Below, in pieces: positions 7,918 through 15,339 of a DNA stretch of 64,000 bases. The position numbers were made by a program, and so were the translations under genes. The notes beneath the pieces were generated by a model. The model did not search any database and had not been told where the DNA came from. It saw nothing but the letters and a program-made list of their open reading frames with translations. The first letter of the stretch is position 1, and each line of letters begins with the position of its first letter. Source of the DNA: CAZLDI01 sp964558415 (GTDB lineage: Bacteria > Chloroflexota > Dehalococcoidia > SM23-28-2 > RBG-16-64-32); NCBI GenBank assembly GCA_964558415.1, contig CAZLDI010000007.1, positions 80,049 to 144,048 on the forward strand. The letters run 5' to 3'.

Positions 7918-9165
7918 GTGAGCCAGAGACTGCCCCTGGAAGGCGTCAAGGTAGCGGACTTCTCCTGGTTCGGCGCGGGGCCGATCTGCGGGCGGCTGCT
8001 CGCTGACTACGGGGCCACGGTGGTGCGGATCGAGTCGGAGACGCACCTGGACTCGCTGCGGATCGTGGCGCCGTTCGCGAAGGGGAAGACGGGGTACAAC
8101 GTCAGCGGGTACTTCAACAACTACAACGCTGGGAAGCTGGGCATCCTGCTCAACCTGAACACGGATGAGGGGATACACATCGCGCACAAGTTGATTGAAT
8201 GGGCGGACGTATTCCTGACCAACATCACACCGCGCACGATTGAGCGCTGGGGGTTTACGTACGACAAGCTGATAGAGCTCAACCGAGAGATCATCGGCGT
8301 TTACGTGCCGATGCAGGGCTTCGATGGCCCACACAGGGACTTCCTGGGGTTTGGCGCGGTGCTGACGCCGATAACGGGGTATAACCATCTGTCGGGGTTC
8401 GCGAACCGTCCGCCGTTCGGACTGGGGACGAACTATCCGGACTACGTGATCAACCCGGGGCACACGTTCGTCGCCATCATGGCCGCGCTGCGCTACAGAC
8501 GGCGGACGGGGAAGGGGCAACGGATCGAGGTGGCGCAGATCGAGTCTTCGGTGGCACCCCTGGGGCCGGCGGTCTTCGACTACACGGCGAACGGGCGGGT
8601 GCAGACGCGCAGCGGGAACGGAATAGCGAACGCCGCGCCGCACAACGCGTTCAAGTGCAGGCCGCTGACGGACGGCGGCAGGCCGATGGATGAGCGCTGG
8701 ATCGTCATCGCCTGCTTCAGCGACGACGAATGGAGCGCGTTCGTGCAAGCCATGGGGAGCCCGGAATGGGCGCGCGACACGAAATTCTCGACCCTTGCCG
8801 CAAGGAAGTCGAACGAGGCGGAGATGGACGCGCATATCAACGCCTGGACGGCGGACAAGGACGCGTACAAACTGATGGCTGAGCTGCAGGGCCGTGGCGT
8901 GCCGGCCGGGGTGGTGCAGAGCGCGCGCGAGATCCTGGACGTGGATGAGCACATGAAGGCGCGGGGGTATTACGTGTACCTGAAGCATCCGGAGGCGGGC
9001 CGTCACGCGCACGACGGGCCGCCGTTTGTGCTCTCGAAGACGCCAGGGCGGCTGCGGTCGCCGGCACCGTGCCTGGGGGAGCATACGGAGTACGTGTGCA
9101 AGGAGATCCTGGGGTTGGACGACGAGGGGATCGCGGAGCTGATGGTGGCGGGGGCGCTGGCGTAG
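7918..9165 (+). CDS. CaiB/BaiF (class III) CoA-transferase
   Basis: A 415-residue paralogue of the preceding gene, with GTG start. It opens with VKVADFSWFGAGPICGRLLADYGATVVRIES, then GKLGILLNLNTDEG and YPDYVINPGHTFVAIMAALRYR, the segment carrying the family's catalytic Asp. It is co-transcribed with the upstream gene by spacing. Its last 48 bases are repeated about 160 and 320 bases downstream, each time next to a copy of the dispersed repeat, so the 3' end has been amplified. Confidence 0.93.
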   Translation: MSQRLPLEGVKVADFSWFGAGPICGRLLADYGATVVRIESETHLDSLRIVAPFAKGKTGYNVSGYFNNYNAGKLGILLNLNTDEGIHIAHKLIEWADVFLTNITPRTIERWGFTYDKLIELNREIIGVYVPMQGFDGPHRDFLGFGAVLTPITGYNHLSGFANRPPFGLGTNYPDYVINPGHTFVAIMAALRYRRRTGKGQRIEVAQIESSVAPLGPAVFDYTANGRVQTRSGNGIANAAPHNAFKCRPLTDGGRPMDERWIVIACFSDDEWSAFVQAMGSPEWARDTKFSTLAARKSNEAEMDAHINAWTADKDAYKLMAELQGRGVPAGVVQSAREILDVDEHMKARGYYVYLKHPEAGRHAHDGPPFVLSKTPGRLRSPAPCLGEHTEYVCKEILGLDDEGIAELMVAGALA

Positions 9166-9212
9166 GGGAGATTTCTGCGCACGGATAATGTTCACACCCC
9201 TCTCCCCCGCCG

Positions 9213-9270
9213 GATTCCTTCGCGAAGGGACATGAGCCCACGTTCGAGCCAGGTGGCCGCTCAGAATGAC
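9213..9270 (+). repeat. Dispersed intergenic repeat, copy 2
   Basis: Begins GATTCCTTCGCGAAGG, which contains the palindrome CCTTCGCGAAGG, and ends CGCTCAGAATGAC. It is preceded by a C-rich CCCCCGCCG lead-in shared with other copies. Confidence 0.8.
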
Positions 9271-9385
9271 ACGATCGGGACGATGAGGGGATCGCGGAGC
9301 TGATGGTGGCGGGGGCGCTGGCGTAGGGGCACGTGGATGCGGGGGATGCTGCCAGCGAACGCCGTTCACACCCCACACGCCGCCA

Positions 9386-9444
9386 GATTCCTTCGCGAAG
9401 AAGCACCGTGCCACGCCCCGAATGTGGCAGTCGCTCAGAATGAC
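9386..9444 (+). repeat. Dispersed intergenic repeat, copy 3
   Basis: Begins GATTCCTTCGCGAAG and ends CGCTCAGAATGAC. The middle part differs from copy 2 but holds its own inverted repeat (TGCCAC ... GTGGCA). Confidence 0.8.
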
Positions 9445-9584
9445 TTGGGGATCGCGGAAGTGACGGCGGTGGCGGCGCTGGCGTAGGGAAGAGGGAGAGC
9501 GACTTGCTGCCCCCGACGGTGCGGGACTAGAATCCCTAGCGGGAACGGGCCGCGGGGTGCAGACCGGAGAGCGAGGGCAAGAAT

Positions 9585-11024
9585 ATGAGTCCGAAGCGAT
9601 TGATCTTGCTGGCGGGTGCGGGCGTTTCAGCGATCCTGATGGGCGCTATCCTGGCGATAATCCTCACCAGCGGTGGCACGAGCGAATCTGAGAAGCGCTA
9701 TGAAGACGGCGTCGCCGCGCTGCAAGCCGGGCGGTACGATGACGCGATCGATTTATTCGGCGAAGCGATTGACCTCGACACAGAGTTCGCACCGGCGTAT
9801 GTGGCCCGTGCTCAGGCCTACTGGGGCACGGGCAAGTTCGAAGACGGGTTGGATGACGCAAACGAGGCCATCGACCTGGACCCGGAGGACGTGAACGTTC
9901 TGGCCGACGCCTACGTGACGCGTGCTCAACTACAGTTGCCGCTTGAACGGACGGACGAGGCGATCGAGGATGCCGACGAGGCGATCGAGCTGAACCCGCC
10001 CGACTTGAACATTCTGGCACGCGCGCATGCCTGGCGCTCGTTCGGCCTGTTAGATCAGGAGGAGCTGGAGGATGCGCTGGACGCGGCGAATGAGGCGATT
10101 GATCTGGAAGCGAGCGATGCCAACGTTCAAGCTATCGCATACATAGCCCGAGCAACGGTGTACGTAGCACAGGAAGAATCCGAAAAGGCTCTCGACGATG
10201 CCGACGCAGCTATCTCGCTGGAGCCACAGGACGTAAATATACGAGCCGTCGCTCATATCGCGAAATCGTTTGCGCTAGGGGATCGACACGAGGAGGCGCT
10301 GGTGGAGGACGAGGCGGCGATTCAGCTCGACCCTCGGAACCCAAGGGTCCTTCGCAGCGCATACGGGGCGAAGGCTTTAGACCTTGAAGGTCTGGGGCGA
10401 CTTGAGGAGGCGAAAGCGGCGGCTGACAAGGCCTGTGAGCTGGGTCTGGAAGAGGCGTGCGGGTTCACGACGGCTCCTACACGCGAGGAAGCGCTCGATC
10501 TGCTCCCCCTGATGGTATTGCAGCTGGAAGACCTGCCATCTGGATTCAAGGTTTACGACTCGCGGTTTGACACGCTTGAGGACGAGGCGGGTGTCTCCGA
10601 TGACTCAGAGGCATTCCGGCGGCGCCTCGAGTCCTGGGGATTCATCCTCGGACACGACAGGTGGTACGCGGCCGATACGCCTTCAGAGTTTCCGGAAATA
10701 TACGTGGAGATATGGCTACTGGCAGACGTCTCGGAGGCAGAAGAAGCATTCGTCGACGGCGGTCTCTACTTAGAGGCGCCCGGCGTCACACCAGCGGAGG
10801 ATTTTCCCGTCTTTGGCGACGAGTCCGAGGCGTATCGGCTCGCAGGTCCATACCCTACCCTGAGTGGCGAGGTGATTCAAGTGGAGGGCCACATGGTAAT
10901 CATTCGCAGTGGGCCGTTTCTAGCGGTGCTTCAGACGGCTTTCCCGCCGGGGCAAACTACCGACGACGCGGCGATTGACCTGGCAGCCAAACTCGAAACC
11001 CGCATGGCCGAGGGTGTGCGATGA
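9585..11024 (+). CDS. Membrane-anchored TPR-repeat protein
   Basis: A 479-residue protein with an N-terminal membrane anchor (LILLAGAGVSAILMGAILAIIL, residues 6-27). About six tetratricopeptide repeats follow to residue 290, with recurring YDDAIDLFGEAIDLD-type helices. The acidic C-terminal half (about 300-479) has no recognised domain. TPR arrays are protein-binding scaffolds. The C-terminal part probably lies outside the membrane. The stop overlaps the next start (ATGA), so the SRPBCC gene is translationally coupled and may work with it. Confidence 0.8.
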   Translation: MSPKRLILLAGAGVSAILMGAILAIILTSGGTSESEKRYEDGVAALQAGRYDDAIDLFGEAIDLDTEFAPAYVARAQAYWGTGKFEDGLDDANEAIDLDPEDVNVLADAYVTRAQLQLPLERTDEAIEDADEAIELNPPDLNILARAHAWRSFGLLDQEELEDALDAANEAIDLEASDANVQAIAYIARATVYVAQEESEKALDDADAAISLEPQDVNIRAVAHIAKSFALGDRHEEALVEDEAAIQLDPRNPRVLRSAYGAKALDLEGLGRLEEAKAAADKACELGLEEACGFTTAPTREEALDLLPLMVLQLEDLPSGFKVYDSRFDTLEDEAGVSDDSEAFRRRLESWGFILGHDRWYAADTPSEFPEIYVEIWLLADVSEAEEAFVDGGLYLEAPGVTPAEDFPVFGDESEAYRLAGPYPTLSGEVIQVEGHMVIIRSGPFLAVLQTAFPPGQTTDDAAIDLAAKLETRMAEGVR

Positions 11025-11452
11025 GCGTGCTCGTAGCTCGCACCGTTCACATCAACGCCACGCCCGAGCAGGTGTGGGGCGTGATGATCAACGTCGAGAA
11101 GTGGCCCGAGTGGACGGCTTCGATGAAGTCCGTCGAGAGGTTGGAGGAGGGGCCGTTAGGGCTGGAGAGCAGGGCGCGTCTGCGGATCCGGCGCGCGCCG
11201 AGGCCCGGCATCTGGAAGGTAACCGAGTTCACAGAAGGGCGGTCGTTCACGTGGGAGAACGACTCCGGCGGCGTGCACGGGGTGGCGACGCATCTTATCG
11301 AACCGGAGAACGGCGGGTGCAACGTGACACTGACAGTGACGTTGTCGGGGTTGGTCGCGATGCTGTTCGGGTGGGTGATGGCCGGGGCATCGCGCGAGAA
11401 CGTGCGGATGGAGGCGGAGGGGCTGAAGGCGCGGAGTGAGGAACGCGAGTAG
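11021..11452 (+). CDS. SRPBCC (START-like) family protein
   Basis: A 143-residue SRPBCC/polyketide-cyclase-like fold protein: ARTVHINATPEQVWGVMINVEKWPEW at the N-terminus is the typical opening strand and helix. The C-terminal helix includes a hydrophobic segment (LSGLVAMLFGWVMAG). These proteins bind small hydrophobic ligands; the ligand here is unknown. It overlaps the TPR gene by four bases. The 215 bases after its stop hold no recognisable gene. Confidence 0.8.
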   Translation: MSVLVARTVHINATPEQVWGVMINVEKWPEWTASMKSVERLEEGPLGLESRARLRIRRAPRPGIWKVTEFTEGRSFTWENDSGGVHGVATHLIEPENGGCNVTLTVTLSGLVAMLFGWVMAGASRENVRMEAEGLKARSEERE

Positions 11453-11667
11453 TCGGGGCTGCGCTCCGCTCGTCCGTTCAGCTGCGCCCAGGGGCAGTCC
11501 TACTCTACACCGCGCCGAAGTGCGCGACGAGCGCTGCGGGGGTGCGGAGCGGGTGGTGGGAGATGTGCTGGTTGTGGAGGCGGAGGTGGGGATGTTGGGG
11601 ATGTCATGGGGTCAGTTTAGCGGTGCGCGGATCAATCTCAGTCTCCACGCTATTGGCGCAGGCCGCG

Positions 11668-12078
11668 TCAAGGCTCCATTCGTTTGACGTTCGTGATGCG
11701 ATCGAAGTCCGCATCGTAGCTGAAGAGCTCCGTCAGGCCCAGCCGCTCCATATGCGCGACGGTCAGGGCATCTTCGAAATCGATCCTCGGATGCGAGGCC
11801 CAGATGTCCAGCGCCCGCACGCAGGCTCCTTTATGGGCGAGCTTGAGGCCGCGGAGCGTCAGTAGCGGGCGCAACCGCGCGCCTATGTCCACCGGTGTCA
11901 GGCCGTAATGGGCACGGGAACGGAGCACGTAACAGACCTCGGCGATGATCACCTCCGACGTCGTCACAACCTCGTGCCCCGCCTTCACTCGCTGAAATAG
12001 AGCGAAGCAGGCCTCCGCCTTCCTCTCATCGCCCGCAACCAGATAGCGGAGGAAGACGTTCGCGTCCAGGAACCTCAC
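11668..12078 (-). CDS. PIN-domain toxin (VapC-like)
   Basis: A 136-residue PIN-domain protein, a predicted Mg-dependent RNase. It starts MRFLDANVFLRYL with the first catalytic Asp at residue 5. Later acidic positions appear in RIDFEDALTVA and SYDADFDRI. The length is normal for VapC. It overlaps its partner antitoxin by four bases (ATGA), the classic toxin-antitoxin arrangement. RNA targets of VapC proteins are usually tRNA or rRNA, but nothing here identifies one. Confidence 0.9.
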   Translation of the reverse strand: MRFLDANVFLRYLVAGDERKAEACFALFQRVKAGHEVVTTSEVIIAEVCYVLRSRAHYGLTPVDIGARLRPLLTLRGLKLAHKGACVRALDIWASHPRIDFEDALTVAHMERLGLTELFSYDADFDRITNVKRMEP

Positions 12079-12335
12079 GTCCCGTCGCCGGCCTCCGCTG
12101 TCGCTTTCTCATCGCGAGCGGCGCGGCTGACGGACCTGAAGTCCCTGGTGCGCGTTGCCGGCTTGACCGAGGCAAACGCGGACTCCAGGGTGAATCTGGC
12201 GGGAAGCAGCTGGACCTTGTCGTCTTCGATCGAGAATGCGACCTTGTCTCTTGGCTTAAGGCCGAGAAGGCGCCGCACCTCCGACGGGACGGTCACCTGG
12301 CCACGTTGCGTCATTGTCGTAACTATCTCCTTCAT
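12075..12335 (-). CDS. AbrB/MazE-type antitoxin
   Basis: An 86-residue SpoVT-AbrB swapped-hairpin protein: TMTQRGQVTVPSEVRRLLGLKPRDKVAFSIED is the DNA-binding domain. The C-terminal tail of about 40 residues should wrap the PIN toxin. It is the first gene of the module and probably represses it through the palindrome at 12362-12384, 27 bases upstream. Confidence 0.9.
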   Translation of the reverse strand: MKEIVTTMTQRGQVTVPSEVRRLLGLKPRDKVAFSIEDDKVQLLPARFTLESAFASVKPATRTRDFRSVSRAARDEKATAEAGDGT

Positions 12336-12361
12336 TTACTCCACTCCATATCATTGCCTTT

Positions 12362-12384
12362 GTTATAACTCAATGAGATATAAC
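12362..12384 (-). promoter_or_regulatory. Palindromic operator of the antitoxin-toxin operon
   Basis: A 23-base near-perfect palindrome with arms GTTATA and TATAAC and an inner CTCA-A-TGAG. It lies just upstream of the antitoxin ATG in an AT-rich island unlike the surrounding sequence. Position and symmetry fit binding by the AbrB-type dimer and autoregulation. Confidence 0.6.
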
Positions 12385-12469
12385 ATGACCATTACCGAAT
12401 GTCAATAGCAAGCCTTTGCCCACCCAGGTCAGACGCGCCCTCGATGAGGGGACCCCGTTGACGGACGAT

Positions 12470-12498
12470 TTGCTGATTTCATACCCATCGCCTAGTAT
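12470..12498 (+). promoter_or_regulatory. Promoter of the TPP-enzyme gene
   Basis: TTGCTG (12470-12475), a 17-base spacer and TAGTAT (12493-12498). A leader of about 40 bases ends in GGAAGGAGAGACCCG before the ATG at 12544. Confidence 0.6.
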
Positions 12499-12543
12499 TG
12501 GCGATGCGTTTCTGCGAAACAAACTCCCGGAAGGAGAGACCCG

Positions 12544-14187
12544 ATGGCGATGATAGACGGCGGCGACCTAGTGGTGCGCGCGATCAAGCAGGAGGGCGTG
12601 GATACGATATTCACGCTGTGCGGCGGGCACGTGCAGGCGATCTACGACGCGTGCCTGGACGAGAACGTGCGGGTGATCGACACGCGGCACGAGCAGGTGG
12701 CGGGGCACGCGGCGGAGGGGTGGAGCCGGGCGACGCGGCGCTGCGGGGTGGGGGTGGTGACGGCGGGGCCGGGGGTGACGGACTGCACGACGGCGATCGC
12801 GAACGCCTGGCACAACAAGAGCCCGATGCTGATCATCGGCGGCCGCAGCCCGCTGTCTCGCTTCGAGATGGGGTCGCTGCAGGATATGGACCACACGGAG
12901 ATGCTGAAGCCGATCACGAAGTGGGCGAAGTGCGTACACGAGACGAAGCGCATCCCGGAGTACATCTCGATGGGGTTCCGGGCGGCGCTGACGGGGCGGA
13001 TGGGGCCGTCGTTCCTGGAGATCCCGACGGACGTGCTGTTCATGAAGGTGGAGGAGAACGAGGTGTTCTTCCCGCAGAGCTATCGTCCGGAGGGTCGCGT
13101 CTATCCTGACCCGAAGAGCGTGCGCAAGGCGGCGGAGGCGCTGCGGAGCGCCGAGCGGCCGGTGATCATGGCGGGCTCGGCGATCTACTGGAGCGAGGCG
13201 CACGAGGAGCTGCGGGAGCTGGCGGAGCTGATGCAGGCGCCGGTGTACCTGAACGCGATGGGACGGGGCTCGCTGAACCAGGAGCACGCGCTGTTCTACA
13301 GCCGCAGCCGGCGGACGGCGCTGACGAAGGCGGACTGCATCCTGGTGATCGGGACGCCGATGGACTTCCGGCTGTCGTACGGGAAGCGATTCAACCCCGA
13401 AGCGAAGACGATCCAGGTGGACACCGATCCCGCGGAGCTGGGCCGCAACCGCGACATCGACATCCAGCTCGAGGCCGACGCCCGGGCGAGCCTGGAGTCG
13501 CTGACGGCGGAGCTTTCCGGGTTCAAGGACGATCACAAGGCGTGGTTGGGGGAGCTGCGGGAGCAGGAGGACAAGACGCGCGCGCAGATGGAGGAGTGGA
13601 TGGCGAGCGACCGCGAGCCGATCCACCCGCTGCGGTTGTGCGCGGAGATGGCGAACTTCGTGGACGAGAACACGATCGTCGTGGGCGACGGCGGGGACAT
13701 CGTCAGCCACGCCTCGAAGATACTGCCGGTGAACCAGCCCGGGCAGTGGTATGACCCGGGCCCGTTCGGGACGCTGGGCGTGGGGACGGGTTTCTGCATG
13801 GCGATCAACAGCGTGTACCCGAACAAGCGCATCCTGATGGTCAACGGCGACGGGGCTTTCGGGCTGAACGGCTTCGACTTCGACACGTTCGTGCGCTTCA
13901 ACATCCCGGTGGTGTCCGTGGTGGGGAACGACCGGCAATGGGGACAGATCACGGTGGGACAGCGCGCGATGTACGGGAAGGACCGGGTGGTGGCGAGCAT
14001 GCTGGGGGACGAGTGCCGGTACGACAAGATCGTCGAAGGGATGGGCGGCCACGGGGAGTACGTCACGAAGCCGGACGAGATCCGGCCGGCGATCGAGCGG
14101 GCGTTCGCATCCGGGAAGCCGGCGTGCGTGAACGTAATTATGGACCAGGAGCCGCCTGGGATCATGGGCGGGTACGAGTTTATGTAG
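12544..14187 (+). CDS. Thiamine-pyrophosphate enzyme (acetolactate-synthase-like)
   Basis: A 547-residue member of the ThDP-dependent POX/ALS/oxalyl-CoA decarboxylase superfamily. The N-terminal PYR domain has the catalytic Glu in IDTRHEQVAGHAAEG. The central domain spans about residues 190-320. The C-terminal PP domain has the ThDP motif NGDGAFGLNGFDFDT...VGNDRQWG. The exact reaction cannot be assigned; it lacks an adjacent small regulatory subunit, so a role in valine/isoleucine synthesis is not supported. A 93-base copy of its 3' end lies at 17128-17220. Confidence 0.88.
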   Translation: MAMIDGGDLVVRAIKQEGVDTIFTLCGGHVQAIYDACLDENVRVIDTRHEQVAGHAAEGWSRATRRCGVGVVTAGPGVTDCTTAIANAWHNKSPMLIIGGRSPLSRFEMGSLQDMDHTEMLKPITKWAKCVHETKRIPEYISMGFRAALTGRMGPSFLEIPTDVLFMKVEENEVFFPQSYRPEGRVYPDPKSVRKAAEALRSAERPVIMAGSAIYWSEAHEELRELAELMQAPVYLNAMGRGSLNQEHALFYSRSRRTALTKADCILVIGTPMDFRLSYGKRFNPEAKTIQVDTDPAELGRNRDIDIQLEADARASLESLTAELSGFKDDHKAWLGELREQEDKTRAQMEEWMASDREPIHPLRLCAEMANFVDENTIVVGDGGDIVSHASKILPVNQPGQWYDPGPFGTLGVGTGFCMAINSVYPNKRILMVNGDGAFGLNGFDFDTFVRFNIPVVSVVGNDRQWGQITVGQRAMYGKDRVVASMLGDECRYDKIVEGMGGHGEYVTKPDEIRPAIERAFASGKPACVNVIMDQEPPGIMGGYEFM

Positions 14188-14191
14188 GGAG
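14099..14191 (+). repeat. 3' end of TPP-enzyme gene, original copy of a direct repeat
   Basis: These 93 bases, running through the TAG stop, match 17128-17220 without gaps at 85 positions. They end four bases beyond the stop codon. The pair brackets 2.9 kb carrying the ferredoxin-cyclase and Rieske genes. Confidence 0.9.
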
Positions 14192-14310
14192 CAGCGATGC
14201 GCGCTATCAGCTGATGAGCTCACACTCCGCCGCCCGGGATGATCCACGGAATTGGCACAGATGTACACGGAGAATGAGCCGCTCGGCTACCCGCAGATGA
14301 GAGTAGATGG

Positions 14311-15216
14311 ATGCCACGCATAGACTACGGCGGCGGGCTGACTATCGACGCGCCGGAGGGGATGACCGTCCTTGAGACGTCGATCCAGCATGGGCTGGAG
14401 CACAGGGCCGCCTGCGGCGGACAGGAGCGCTGCACCACCTGTCGAATCGAAATACTTGACGGTACTGAGAACTGCCCGCCGAGCACGGCCGGCGAGCGCG
14501 AGGTCCTGGAGCTCGGAGGCTTTGGGGAAGACATCCGGCTCGGCTGCTCTCTCAGGCCATCGGGCGATATCAAGATCCGGCTTCTCGTCCGCGAGAGGAT
14601 CGGTAAAGAAGACCTGCGACCGGAGGGGATGGCGCGAGAACGGGAGGTGGCCGTTTTGTTCGCGGATATCCGCAACTTCACCGCCTTCTCAGAGAATCAC
14701 CTCGCTTTCGACGTCCTGCATCTTCTCAACCGCTACTTCGACCGTATGGGCACTATCATCGACTTCAATCGCGGCGAAGTGATTGCCTTCCTGGGAGACG
14801 GAATCGTCGCCTTCTTCGAGGGCGGCGACCCGACGCGAGCGGCAGTCGCCGCCACGCGGTGCGCCACCCAGATGCTCAAGGGCGCGCAGGCATTCTCGCG
14901 CTACTCAACTGAGCACTTCGGTTTCGATGTGCGGACCGGCATTGGCATCGCCTTCGGCCCGGCGGTGATCGGCGAGGTCGGGTACTACCGCAACACCCGT
15001 CCGAACTGTATCGGCGACGTGGTGAACACCGCGTCGCGCGTACAGGACGCAACGAAGGAACACGGCGCGTCTCTCCTGGTGACGGACGCCATCCGCAAGC
15101 TAGCCGAAGGCAAGTTCGAGTTCGGGCGCGAGTTTACCTGCGAGCTGCGCGGCAAGGAGGGAGAGCATCAGTTGTACGAAGTGCTGCGGGAGAAGCGAAG
15201 TCGCGCTCGTGCTTGA
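14311..15216 (+). CDS. 2Fe-2S ferredoxin fused to class III nucleotide cyclase
   Basis: A 301-residue fusion. Residues 1-95 are a plant-type ferredoxin domain with Cys35, Cys41, Cys44 and Cys79 as cluster ligands. Residues 108-295 are a class III adenylate/guanylate cyclase domain. Metal-binding Asp119 (FADIRNFT) and Asp163 (LGDG) are present, as are the transition-state Asn and Arg (GDVVNTASR). The Lys that normally recognises adenine is Ala159. This suggests a cytosolic redox-controlled cyclase, with substrate and activity uncertain. Such fusions are known; the neighbouring Rieske gene is a plausible electron partner. Confidence 0.88.
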   Translation: MPRIDYGGGLTIDAPEGMTVLETSIQHGLEHRAACGGQERCTTCRIEILDGTENCPPSTAGEREVLELGGFGEDIRLGCSLRPSGDIKIRLLVRERIGKEDLRPEGMAREREVAVLFADIRNFTAFSENHLAFDVLHLLNRYFDRMGTIIDFNRGEVIAFLGDGIVAFFEGGDPTRAAVAATRCATQMLKGAQAFSRYSTEHFGFDVRTGIGIAFGPAVIGEVGYYRNTRPNCIGDVVNTASRVQDATKEHGASLLVTDAIRKLAEGKFEFGREFTCELRGKEGEHQLYEVLREKRSRARA

Positions 15217-15339
15217 CGCTGCGTTGTGACACGGGTCACAGGCAAAAGGCGGGAGGAGGTCTATCATGCGAGCGGGCCGCGCGGTGGCAAGGAGAACTTC
15301 GCCGCTCCCGACGCAGGGAGGGAAGGGCCAGGTGACAAG

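Larger units (their letters stand above)
9117..9488 (+). repeat. 160-bp tandem array containing the CoA-transferase 3' end
   Basis: The block at 9117-9168, the gene's own 3' end including its TAG, recurs at 9278-9329 with one mismatch and at 9447-9488 in diverged form. The periods are 161 and 160 bases. Each unit also contains one copy of the dispersed GATTCCTTCGCG...CGCTCAGAATGAC repeat. This fills the 419-base gap between 9166 and 9584; no gene is seen there. Confidence 0.85.

Noticed and set aside
6646..9414. A 922-codon open frame on the minus strand.
   Set aside because: It lies entirely antisense to two clear CoA-transferase genes, is rich in Arg/Pro/His as expected of a GC-rich shadow frame, and has no recognisable domain.
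9117..9488. Direct repeats considered as a CRISPR array.
   Set aside because: Only three units, a 160-bp period, repeats derived from a coding 3' end, and no cas genes.
11453..11667. Possible small gene between the SRPBCC gene and the first toxin.
   Set aside because: Open frames there lack a start with a ribosome site and have no recognisable motif.
12568..14268. A 566-codon open frame on the minus strand.
   Set aside because: Antisense shadow of the TPP enzyme, with skewed Arg/His/Pro composition.
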